From Methanoregula sp. (GTDB lineage Archaea; Halobacteriota; Methanomicrobia; Methanomicrobiales; Methanospirillaceae), in contig NZ_PIZH01000012.1 in NCBI RefSeq assembly GCF_002835825.1, forward strand, positions 1 to 14,123: a DNA stretch of 14,123 nt, in the 5' to 3' direction. Below, one piece after another: positions 1 to 7,123 of the stretch. Numbering within the stretch: the stretch's first letter is position 1; each line of letters starts with the position of its first letter. A program made the position numbers and the translations under genes. The notes under the pieces were generated by a model, which was given only the letters and a program-made list of their open reading frames with translations, searched no databases and had not been told where the DNA came from.

Positions 1-2
1 CC

Positions 3-1097
3 CTACTTCTCGGTGACAGCAGCGGTAGGGCCGCCGCCGACAAACGAGAAGTCTATCTTTGAGGCTGCCTTGATCAGCTCGTAGGTACCGGTGGCAAAAT
101 CCGATTCCTCGAAGAGACCGGCGGGTCCGTTGAAGACCACGGTGCCAGACTTTTTTAAGACACCGACCATATCGTGGATCGCGTCCATGCCGATGTCGAG
201 AACCGGGCAGTCGTCAGGAATTTTGGTTATAGGGTATTCCTTCCGGCGGTTGTTCTCGCGGACGGCAACCGTCTGGGGCATGATGACCTTATCCCTATAG
301 TGGAAAAGGATCTCCTTTGCCTTCTCGATCTCGGGCTGGTACTTGAGCTGGGCAATCAGCTGGGTGGAGGGTTTGCCAATATCGTACCCTGCCGCGATTA
401 AAAAGACGTTTGCCACAACGCCGATAACGATCACCGTGTCCGCGATTCCCTTGTCGAGCACGTTTCTCGCTACGTCGATCGAATCGTCCACCTTGGTGCC
501 GCCAAGTACCATACAGACCGGCCGGGGCGCACCTGAGAAGACTTTTGAGAGCGTGAAGACCTCCTTCTCCATGAGGAGCCCCCCGGCTGACCGCATGACC
601 ATGGGGAGGCCGACAACGGTTGGCTGGGACCGGTGGGCAGTGCCAAACGCATCGTTGACAAAGACATCTCCCAGCGTGGATAGTCTTTTGATGAGATGGG
701 TCTTCTTTGCATCTTCGGGTTTCAGCGTCAGGTTCTCCTCGGCATTGAACCGGACGTTCTCCAGCATTACGACCTCGCCCGGCTTCATCCGGTGCACGGC
801 TTCGCGGGCATGGCGGCCGAAGATGCTGTCCACGTAGGTCACGGGCTTTCCGAGCAGCTGCTCCAGCTTCTCGGCATGGGCTTCAAGCGTGGTGAAATCC
901 TTCTTCCCAGGCCTGCTCTGGTGAGTGATAATGACGACTTTGCTTGTATCCAGGGCATGGATAGTGGGAAGGTGCTCCCGGAACCGCTTGTCATCTAAAA
1001 TAAGGTTGGATGTGGGGTCGATGGGGGAGTTGAGGTCGAGCCGGAGGAGGACTGTTTTTCCCTCAGCTCCCAGGTCCCGGATTGTTCCAATCGGCAT
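3..1097 (-). CDS. pgk: Phosphoglycerate kinase, archaeal type, C-terminus apparently truncated
   Basis: Interconverts 3-phosphoglycerate and 1,3-bisphosphoglycerate with ATP/ADP; in a methanogen this mainly serves gluconeogenesis in the cytoplasm. Family motifs are clear (numbering from the ATG at 1097): RLDLNSPID near 19-27 and ENVRF at 113-117 in the substrate-binding N-domain, NDAFGTAHRS near 148-157, LGGTKVDDS near 198-206, FNGPAGLFE near 322-330, and a glycine loop VGGGPT near 353-358. The ATG at 1097 is chosen over an in-frame TTG at 1100 because an AGGGGATC stretch sits about 6 nt before it. The gene starts 20 nt after ahaD, so it is probably the last gene of the ATP synthase operon. 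Oddities: the frame ends at TAG (3-5) right after VTEK, giving 364 aa, whereas archaeal homologues are about 400-415 aa and continue into a second glycine loop and C-terminal helix. The nucleotide loop reads GGGP where GGGD or GGGH is usual. Family identity is certain; whether the product is active is not. Confidence 0.93.
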   Translation of the reverse strand: MPIGTIRDLGAEGKTVLLRLDLNSPIDPTSNLILDDKRFREHLPTIHALDTSKVVIITHQSRPGKKDFTTLEAHAEKLEQLLGKPVTYVDSIFGRHAREAVHRMKPGEVVMLENVRFNAEENLTLKPEDAKKTHLIKRLSTLGDVFVNDAFGTAHRSQPTVVGLPMVMRSAGGLLMEKEVFTLSKVFSGAPRPVCMVLGGTKVDDSIDVARNVLDKGIADTVIVIGVVANVFLIAAGYDIGKPSTQLIAQLKYQPEIEKAKEILFHYRDKVIMPQTVAVRENNRRKEYPITKIPDDCPVLDIGMDAIHDMVGVLKKSGTVVFNGPAGLFEESDFATGTYELIKAASKIDFSFVGGGPTAAVTEK

Positions 1098-1117
1098 CAA
1101 TGATCCCCTTGATACAG

Positions 1118-1747
1118 CTACGATGTACTGCGGGCCTTGATCTTCTTCATCCGGAAGAGCTCTTCTCGTTCCATCTCGTCAAGGCGCATCTTGATGAAGT
1201 CCCGGGCGGCGGTGAGTTCCGGGATGACCTTGAACTCGAGCGCGTTGACCCGGCGCTTGGTCTTCTCGATCTCGTCGAGCAGGCGTTTCATGGTAGTCTC
1301 GATCTCGGCACTCAGGATGATCGCTTCCACGAGTTCCTCGAATGCCGATGCGGTCTCATCGATGACCGTCGATGTGCCGAGCACACCGTAGCCGCGGTCC
1401 GCGAGCGTTTTTTTCACTTTCGAGGACTCGATCTGCGGCACGACAACGCCCATGATGTTCTTGCTTTTTAAGGCAATCTGGGGCACTTCCTTGACAGAGA
1501 ATGCCGCCGATTTCACCCCGATAGCCCCCTCGACAGTGTTTGCGAGCGCCATCATCTCGACAGCGCGGGCATGCTTCTTGAGGAGATCTCCCTTGCAGTC
1601 CTTTGCATCTGCGAGTACCTTGAAAAATTCTAAGATTAGTCCATCGCGCTTCATCTTGAGGATCTTGTAGCCGCGCTCGGAGAGCTGGATCTTCCGCTTG
1701 AGGTTGATCAGTTCAGAGCGGGTTGGCTTGATATCGCGCAGCGCCAT
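1118..1747 (-). CDS. ahaD: A-type ATP synthase subunit D (central rotor shaft)
   Basis: Subunit D is the long antiparallel coiled-coil shaft that turns inside the A3B3 hexamer and, with subunit F, links the catalytic head to the subunit C/c-ring rotor. The 209-aa length matches the family (about 205-215 aa). The N-terminus (IKPTRSELINLKRKIQLSERGYK) is the typical conserved first helix with basic residues. The region near residues 25-75 and a second long charged helix near 130-200 form the two coiled-coil strands, with a GVKSAAFSVKEVPQIA-type globular insert between them. The gene starts 6 nt after the ahaB stop, with an AAGGAG ribosome-binding site overlapping the end of ahaB. In Methanosarcina operons a small ahaG follows; here pgk follows directly. 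Confidence 0.95.
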   Translation of the reverse strand: MALRDIKPTRSELINLKRKIQLSERGYKILKMKRDGLILEFFKVLADAKDCKGDLLKKHARAVEMMALANTVEGAIGVKSAAFSVKEVPQIALKSKNIMGVVVPQIESSKVKKTLADRGYGVLGTSTVIDETASAFEELVEAIILSAEIETTMKRLLDEIEKTKRRVNALEFKVIPELTAARDFIKMRLDEMEREELFRMKKIKARSTS

Positions 1748-1753
1748 GGATGA

Positions 1754-3142
1754 TTACTCCTTCTTTGCACCGGCCTTGATCTTGGGGTGGTACTTGTTGA
1801 TGAGGTCGCGGTCGATACGGGTCAGCTGCTCAACCGGCAGCGTGGAGAGGAGCTCCCAGCCGATAGTCAGGGTGTCCTCGATGGTACGGTCCTCGTCGTA
1901 TCCCTGGCGGACAAAGCGGTTCTCAAAGAGATCCGCGAATTCGAGCAGGAGCCGGTCACGCTCGGAGAGCGCGTCCTTCCCAACGATGGCCACGAGACCG
2001 CGGAGGTCGTTGCCTTCAGCGTATCCTGCGTACATCTGGTCGGAGACCTTCTTGTGGTCGTCACGGGTTTTCCCGTTGCCGATACCGAGGTTCATCAGAC
2101 GCGACAGTGAGGGCAGCACGTTAATGGGAGGGTAGATACCCTTGCGGTGAAGGTCACGGTTGACCACGATCTGTCCTTCGGTAATGTAACCGGTCAGGTC
2201 AGGGATCGGGTGAGTGATATCGTCACCGGGCATGGTCAGGATCGGGATCTGGGTAACAGAGCCCTTCTGGCCCTTGATCATACCGGCACGCTCGTAGATG
2301 CAGGCGAGATCCGTGTACATGTATCCTGGGTAGCCACGGCGACCGGGCACTTCTTCACGGGCTGCACCGATCTGGCGGAGCGCTTCACAGTAGTTGGTCA
2401 TATCGGTCAGGATAACCAGCACGTGCATACCGAGCTCGAAGGCAAGGTATTCCGCGGTGGTCAGGGCGAGACGCGGGGTGATGATGCGCTCAACGGCCGG
2501 GTCATCTGCAAGGTTGAGGAAGACGACGGCATGCTCGAGGGCACCGGTGCGCTCAAAGTCCTGCATGAAGTAGTTCGCTTCTTCCTTGGTGATACCCATA
2601 GCAGCGAAGACCACGGCGAAACTCTCGGTTGAACCGGGCACCTTTGCCTGCCGTGCGATCTGGAGCGCAACATTGTTGTGCGGGAGACCAGCGCCCGAGA
2701 AGATCGGGAGCTTCTGGCCACGGACAAGGGTGTTGGTGCCATCAATGGTCGAGATACCGGTCTGGATGAAATCTGCCGGCATGCCACGGGCGTACGGGTT
2801 GATAGCCGCACCGGTGATGTCGAGGCGCTTCTCCGGGACAATCTCCGGGCCGCCGTCGATGGGCTTACCGCCACCGGACAGGATACGGCCGAGCATGTCC
2901 TTGCCCACGGGCATCTTGATAGTCTCACCAGTGAAACGGACACCGCTGTCACGGCCGATACCGGTGGTGGTCTCGAAGATCTGGACAACGACGAGTTCGT
3001 CGCTGGTGTCCAGCACCTGGCCACGCTTGATCGTCCCATCGAAGAGAACGATGTTCACGAGTTCGCCGTAGGCGACAGGCTCGGTCTTCTCGACAAAGAC
3101 GAGGGGACCGGCAATCTTGTTAATCGTCCTGTATTCCTTCAT
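1754..3142 (-). CDS. ahaB: A-type ATP synthase subunit B (non-catalytic/regulatory)
   Basis: Subunit B alternates with subunit A in the A1 head and carries the non-catalytic nucleotide site. The 462-aa length is normal. The beta-barrel N-domain lies near residues 1-75. The nucleotide domain has a degenerate P-loop ([12 protein letters not shown], 148-159) lacking the GxGxGKT lysine, which is the family norm and not decay. The ATPase alpha/beta signature [10 protein letters not shown] is at 338-347, and the arginine-rich [19 protein letters not shown] stretch near 262-280 faces the neighbouring A subunit's active site. The start ATG overlaps the ahaA stop as ATGA (4 nt), implying translational coupling and matched A:B output, as a 3:3 complex needs. 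The C-terminal residues are lysine-rich. Confidence 0.98.
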   Translation of the reverse strand: MKEYRTINKIAGPLVFVEKTEPVAYGELVNIVLFDGTIKRGQVLDTSDELVVVQIFETTTGIGRDSGVRFTGETIKMPVGKDMLGRILSGGGKPIDGGPEIVPEKRLDITGAAINPYARGMPADFIQTGISTIDGTNTLVRGQKLPIFSGAGLPHNNVALQIARQAKVPGSTESFAVVFAAMGITKEEANYFMQDFERTGALEHAVVFLNLADDPAVERIITPRLALTTAEYLAFELGMHVLVILTDMTNYCEALRQIGAAREEVPGRRGYPGYMYTDLACIYERAGMIKGQKGSVTQIPILTMPGDDITHPIPDLTGYITEGQIVVNRDLHRKGIYPPINVLPSLSRLMNLGIGNGKTRDDHKKVSDQMYAGYAEGNDLRGLVAIVGKDALSERDRLLLEFADLFENRFVRQGYDEDRTIEDTLTIGWELLSTLPVEQLTRIDRDLINKYHPKIKAGAKKE

Positions 3143-4902
3143 GCTGCCGACCTCAGGGTGTTGAACTCAGCGTCCATCTGCTTCTCGATCTTCGCAAGTT
3201 CGGGCTTGTAGTCCTTGATGAACTTGATCTGGGGCAGCTCGTTCTTGGACTTGACCGTGTTGATCTGCGCCGGGCTGACACCAGCCAGCTGGGCAGCGTA
3301 GGCAAGGTCTGCAAAGAGCTTGATCGCCTTCATCATGTCGTACTGCTTTGTCATGTCACAGAACGTGTCGACCGAGTCGTATGCGTTCTGCTGGAGGAAG
3401 ATCTCACGGATCATACGGGCGACCTCGATGGTCACCTGTTCTGACTCGGGCAGTGCGTCGGAACCGACGAGCTGCACGATCTCCTGGAGTTCTGCTTCCT
3501 TCTGGAGGACTTCCATGGCCCACGACCGGATCTTGTTCCACTCGGGGGAAACCTCCTTGTCATAGTAGTCCTGGAGAGCTTCGAGGTAGAGCGAGTACGA
3601 GTTCAACCAGTTGATTGCCGGAAAGTGCCGGCGCTGGGAGAGCTTGGCGTCCAGTGCCCAGAAGACCTTGACAATACGCAGGGTGTTCTGGGTGACCGGC
3701 TCCGAGAAGTCCCCGCCCGGAGGGGATACTGCCCCGATAACCGAAACGGATCCGCCATTGCCGTTGAGGGCCTTGACAAGTCCTGCACGCTCGTAGAACT
3801 CCGAGAGGCGGGCAGCGAGGTATGCCGGGTACCCTTCTTCACCGGGCATCTCTTCGAGACGACTGGAGATTTCACGCATGGCTTCTGCCCAGCGGGAGGT
3901 CGAGTCTGCCATCAGGGAGACGTCATAGCCCATGTCACGGAAATACTCCGCGATGGTGATACCGGTGTAAACCGAGGCCTCGCGGGCGGCCACCGGCATG
4001 TTGGAGGTGTTTGCAATGAGCACCGTCCGCTCCATGAGGGGCTTTCCGCTCTTCGGGTCTTCGAGGTGCGGGAATTCGGTAAGAACTTCCGTCATCTCGT
4101 TGCCGCGTTCTCCGCAGCCGATGTAGACCACGATCTCGGCATCCGACCACTTGGCCAGCTGCTGCTGGGTGACCGTCTTGCCGCTCCCGAACGGGCCGGG
4201 AATTGCGGCGGTGCCGCCCTTTGCAATGGGGAAGAGACCGTCGAGGATACGCTGACCGGTGATCAGCGGGATCGTCGGGTTCAGCTTCTCCTTCACGGGA
4301 CGCGGAACACGGACCGGCCAGCGCTGGATCATCGGGAATTCGCGGCCGTCGTCGAGAACACAGATGGTCTCGTCAACGGTGAAGTCCCCGCTCTTGATCG
4401 TCTTGACAACGCCTGCCTTTGCATTGGGCGGGAGCATAACCTTGTGGACGATGTTCGTTTCCTGAACTTCTCCAAGGATTGCGCCCGGCTCGACCTTGTC
4501 GCCGGTCTTGACGAGCGGCTTGAAGGTCCATTTCTTCGTGTGGGAGAGCCCGGGTGCGGACACACCGCGCTCGATGAAATTGCCCATCTTGTCGACGAGC
4601 ACCGAGAGCGGGCGCTGGATACCATCGTAGATACTGGTCAGCAGGCCCGGCCCGAGTTCCACGGCAAGCGAGAGCCCGGTGTTCGAGACCGGCTCACCCG
4701 GGCGGATACCCGATGTATCCTCGTATACCTGGATGATAATGTGCTCGCCCTGGATCTTGATGACTTCTCCCATCAGCTCTTCTTTGCCGACCTTCACCAC
4801 ATCGTACATGTGGGCGTCAAGGTTGACTGCCGTAACGACAGGGCCGGCGATCCTTTTGAGGACCCCTTGTTTTCCGTTTGCTTGTTTTCCTTTTACTTCC
4901 AC
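3139..4902 (-). CDS. ahaA: A-type ATP synthase subunit A (catalytic)
   Basis: Catalytic subunit of the A1 head: makes ATP from ADP and phosphate, driven by rotation. At 587 aa it is a few residues longer than relatives (about 578-580). An N-terminal barrel (about 15-80) is followed by the A-subunit-specific non-homologous region (about 110-190). The P-loop GPFGSGKTV is at 236-244 (Lys242), the catalytic glutamate in GCGERGNEM is Glu265, a Walker-B-like [10 protein letters not shown] lies at 329-338, and the alpha/beta signature [10 protein letters not shown] is at 428-437. The start codon is GTG at 4900-4902, overlapping ahaF by 10 nt, with only a weak upstream GGTGGG; initiation is probably coupled to ahaF translation. 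The first codons hold an imperfect 15-bp repeat giving [14 protein letters not shown] where relatives have a shorter MEVKGEIYR-type start. No intein is present in the P-loop region. Confidence 0.98.
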   Translation of the reverse strand: MEVKGKQANGKQGVLKRIAGPVVTAVNLDAHMYDVVKVGKEELMGEVIKIQGEHIIIQVYEDTSGIRPGEPVSNTGLSLAVELGPGLLTSIYDGIQRPLSVLVDKMGNFIERGVSAPGLSHTKKWTFKPLVKTGDKVEPGAILGEVQETNIVHKVMLPPNAKAGVVKTIKSGDFTVDETICVLDDGREFPMIQRWPVRVPRPVKEKLNPTIPLITGQRILDGLFPIAKGGTAAIPGPFGSGKTVTQQQLAKWSDAEIVVYIGCGERGNEMTEVLTEFPHLEDPKSGKPLMERTVLIANTSNMPVAAREASVYTGITIAEYFRDMGYDVSLMADSTSRWAEAMREISSRLEEMPGEEGYPAYLAARLSEFYERAGLVKALNGNGGSVSVIGAVSPPGGDFSEPVTQNTLRIVKVFWALDAKLSQRRHFPAINWLNSYSLYLEALQDYYDKEVSPEWNKIRSWAMEVLQKEAELQEIVQLVGSDALPESEQVTIEVARMIREIFLQQNAYDSVDTFCDMTKQYDMMKAIKLFADLAYAAQLAGVSPAQINTVKSKNELPQIKFIKDYKPELAKIEKQMDAEFNTLRSAA

Positions 4903-5198
4903 AGATCAACACCCACCGATCTCTTGATTCTCTCCCGCATGGAGAGCCCGCCTTCCTCTTCACCGCCGATCGCAATAACGGTCGGCTTCACGGAATTCTC
5001 AAGCGTTGCGCGGAGCCTCCGCGGGATCTTGTCCATGTCACCTGAGTTGAGGACAAGGATACCGACCTCGCTGTCCTGCAGCACCGTGGTGATGTGCTCG
5101 TTGAGCTTCTCATCGTTTTCCGCTGCATAGGTCTTCCTTATGCCCGCAAGGCGGAACCCGAGGATGAACTCGCTGTTGCCTATTACTGCAATCTCCAT
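4893..5198 (-). CDS. ahaF: A-type ATP synthase subunit F (central stalk)
   Basis: Small Rossmann-like subunit that binds subunit D in the central stalk and modulates catalysis. At 101 aa it fits the family (about 100). The N-terminal strand [20 protein letters not shown] is the classic F-subunit opening, followed by a second strand GILVLNSGD (about 46-54), [12 protein letters not shown] (about 72-83) and a basic C-terminal helix. The ATG directly abuts the ahaC stop (TAAATG, no gap), and the gene overlaps the GTG start of ahaA by 10 nt. It relies on a GGTGAT element inside the end of ahaC as its likely ribosome-binding site. Confidence 0.95.
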   Translation of the reverse strand: MEIAVIGNSEFILGFRLAGIRKTYAAENDEKLNEHITTVLQDSEVGILVLNSGDMDKIPRRLRATLENSVKPTVIAIGGEEEGGLSMRERIKRSVGVDLWK

Positions 5199-6254
5199 TT
5201 ACATCACCAGGTATTCTGCGATCTTCTCTGACGGCAGTCTCGACTCCTTGCCACGGGCAAGTGCCCGCAGGTTGAAGACCTCGTACTTCTTCTTCTCAAG
5301 ATATACGAGGATCGGGTGGATCGAGAACGGGTTTCTCTTGCTCATCTTCTCCATCTGCTCGAGCTGCACGCGAGTCAGCCGGACCTCTATGCCGGAAATA
5401 CTGCCTTTCTGCCCTTTCAGCTCGTCCATCAGTGCATGGAGTGATTCGTTCCGGAAATTCACCTTGAGCTGGTCGATGAATTCGTTCGTGTCGCGAATGG
5501 AGTCCAGGCTGGTGAAGTCGTTTATCGAGAGCGTGCCGCCGGCGACAAACATGTCCCGGACATCCTCATCCGTCTGTGCATCTACACGGAGCCGGAAGAG
5601 GGTCTTGGCATTCTTGATATCGATCTCCAGCTGGATGTAGGACAAAAACGCCGATGCGCCCTTGATCCCGGCCTTTGCATCGGCAAGAATCTCGGCATAG
5701 AACTGCTTGTACAGCTCGTTTTCCATATGGGAGAACGAACCGGACTCACGGGCCGCCGGGAATTCGCGTGCAAGCACCGGGAACATCCGGTGGCCTTTCA
5801 ACAGTTCGATGATCCGGTCGTTGCTCTCCTCGGAAAGGAGCCGGTCCAGCACAACCTTGTCCAGGCTGCCTGCGGGGATTAAGATCTCCTTGATCTTGCC
5901 GGGTTTCTCACCCTGAACCTTGCCCCGGAGGATGGTCAAGACATTCTGGATGTCCCACCGCCGGAGGTAGGCATGGGTGAAGCCCTTGAGCGTGCCCGGT
6001 GCAATCTCCTGGATCTTCTGGTATTCCTTTGCGAGGTTCCAGCTTAAGGCGACTTCCACAAGGTCGATGCCTTTGAACGCCGTCCCCAGCTCGTCGATCT
6101 CCTGTTTGTATTCGGTTTCTTCGATGACGCGGGTGATCTCGGCAACGCTCATGTTGAGCATCCGCATGTACTCCTCACGCGGGAGGAGTTTGGCTTTCCG
6201 CACCCGCATCCTGGTGCACACATAGATGTACGGTGCTGAAATATTCACACCCAT
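5199..6254 (-). CDS. ahaC: A-type ATP synthase subunit C (V-type d-like rotor adaptor)
   Basis: Funnel-shaped adaptor that sits on the c ring and receives the D/F shaft, coupling membrane rotation to the head. The 351-aa length is typical. The opening APYIYVCTRMRVRKAKLLPREEY matches the family (usually YxYxxARVRxxKxxLL). The central helices show the W-N-LAKEYQKI (about 70-80) and LRRWDIQNVLTILRGK (about 97-112) blocks that recur in the three-fold pseudo-repeat of this subunit; RLRVDAQTDEDVRDMFVAGG near 220-240 belongs to the third copy. The ATG at 6254 lies 12 nt after the ahaE stop, preceded by AGGAGG with 7-nt spacing. A cysteine (Cys13) replaces the usual small or Asn residue in YVxAR. Confidence 0.95.
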   Translation of the reverse strand: MGVNISAPYIYVCTRMRVRKAKLLPREEYMRMLNMSVAEITRVIEETEYKQEIDELGTAFKGIDLVEVALSWNLAKEYQKIQEIAPGTLKGFTHAYLRRWDIQNVLTILRGKVQGEKPGKIKEILIPAGSLDKVVLDRLLSEESNDRIIELLKGHRMFPVLAREFPAARESGSFSHMENELYKQFYAEILADAKAGIKGASAFLSYIQLEIDIKNAKTLFRLRVDAQTDEDVRDMFVAGGTLSINDFTSLDSIRDTNEFIDQLKVNFRNESLHALMDELKGQKGSISGIEVRLTRVQLEQMEKMSKRNPFSIHPILVYLEKKKYEVFNLRALARGKESRLPSEKIAEYLVM

Positions 6255-6266
6255 ACGTGTGCCTCC

Positions 6267-6845
6267 TTACCCGAACAGGATATCCGACGCATCCTTCAAC
6301 CCGGATTCCCACACGCCCGATAAGAACGTGCGGTAGCTGTAATCAATCTGCAACTCCGCCCCTTCGCCTTCGACCAGGATGCCGCCATCGATATTGACGG
6401 GTTCGCCCAGTTTAAACCCGGCAAACTCCGGGTTCTCGGCGATTACCGCCTTGAGGGCGGCCACATCCCGGGCATTGGAGGAGACCTTTCCCTTCGGGAT
6501 CTCCTTCTTTGCCTCGGCAAGGAGTTTCTTGATTGCTTCACGATGGAAGCTCTCAGGGAGGGCTGCGATGTCCTTTAATACGGCTTCGTACGCCTGGTCC
6601 AGGAGTGCCTTCTGTGTGTTTAAGAGCTCTCGCTTGACAAGGAGGTTCGCTGCGGAGACCTCCTGGCCCTGGATGTGAGCTGCCTGTTTTGCGGACTCCT
6701 CTTCAGCAGCGAGCTTAATCTCGCCGACCTTCTTGTTGGCTGCAGCGAGGATAGCGTCAACGTCCTGTTTGGACTCCAGCCGTATCTTCTCTGCCTCGGA
6801 CCTGCCTTTTTCCCTGATCTCTTCGACTACTGCTTCCAGTCCCAT
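6267..6845 (-). CDS. ahaE: A-type ATP synthase subunit E (peripheral stalk)
   Basis: Subunit E pairs with subunit H to form the peripheral stalks that hold the A3B3 head still. At 192 aa it fits the family (180-200). Residues about 1-105 form a long charged, alanine-rich right-handed coiled-coil helix (EEIREKGRSEAEKIRLESKQ onward). The C-terminal alpha/beta domain contains the diagnostic NIDGGILVEGEGAELQIDYSY block (about 151-171), which caps subunit B. The ATG is 11 nt after the ahaK stop, with an AAGGGAGAG ribosome-binding site. Confidence 0.95.
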   Translation of the reverse strand: MGLEAVVEEIREKGRSEAEKIRLESKQDVDAILAAANKKVGEIKLAAEEESAKQAAHIQGQEVSAANLLVKRELLNTQKALLDQAYEAVLKDIAALPESFHREAIKKLLAEAKKEIPKGKVSSNARDVAALKAVIAENPEFAGFKLGEPVNIDGGILVEGEGAELQIDYSYRTFLSGVWESGLKDASDILFG

Positions 6846-6856
6846 TGTTCTCTCCC

Positions 6857-7120
6857 TTAGAAGAGCAGAAGGAGACCGACGACGAGACCGAAGATGACGA
6901 TTGTTTCAGGGATAACGGTGAAGAGAAGGCCCAGACCGAAGAAGTCCTTGTTCTCTGCAATGGCGCCGACTGCTGCGGCACCGATGCCCATCTCGGCAAC
7001 ACCGGTACCGACACCGGTAAGACCGACGGCGAGTCCTGCGCCGATTGCCTTCATTCCCATCTGCGATGCCTGGATCGATGCGAGATCTGTGGTTGCTACT
7101 GCTACTGCTTCAACTGCCAT
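6857..7120 (-). CDS. ahaK: A-type ATP synthase subunit K (rotor c-ring proteolipid)
   Basis: Membrane-embedded c subunit whose ring carries the coupling ion. It has 87 aa and a single hairpin of two transmembrane helices (about 24-53 and 60-86) joined by the polar loop ENKD, so it is the one-hairpin form, not a duplicated one. The essential carboxylate is Glu72 in VIPETIVIFG. Helix 1 has the glycine zipper GAGLAVGLTGVGTGVAEMG; by eye, Glu43 falls where many c subunits have Gln, giving a second buried carboxylate. Thr73 is present, but Phe77 sits where a capping Tyr is common in sodium-binding rings, so ion choice cannot be called. The gene is only 3 nt after ahaI and has the strongest ribosome-binding site in the operon (CGGAGGA, 7-10 nt from the ATG), fitting the need for many copies per complex. 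Confidence 0.96.
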   Translation of the reverse strand: MAVEAVAVATTDLASIQASQMGMKAIGAGLAVGLTGVGTGVAEMGIGAAAVGAIAENKDFFGLGLLFTVIPETIVIFGLVVGLLLLF

Positions 7121-7123
7121 AAT

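Noticed and set aside
3..5. TAG of pgk as a pyrrolysine codon
   Set aside because: Nothing in the window supports pyrrolysine machinery, and the order I infer is not known for it. Kept only as one explanation to test under the pgk finding.
1098..1100. TTG at 1100 as the start of pgk
   Set aside because: The ATG in the next codon is better spaced from the AGGGGATC element, and ATG is preferred.
2678..2707. Degenerate P-loop in ahaB as a sign of a broken gene
   Set aside because: Loss of the GxGxGKT lysine is normal in the non-catalytic B subunit; the rest of the gene is intact.
3625..5130. 501-aa plus-strand open frame opposite ahaA/ahaF
   Set aside because: It lies antisense to two unmistakable genes; its length follows from GC-rich third positions, and its translation has no recognisable motif.
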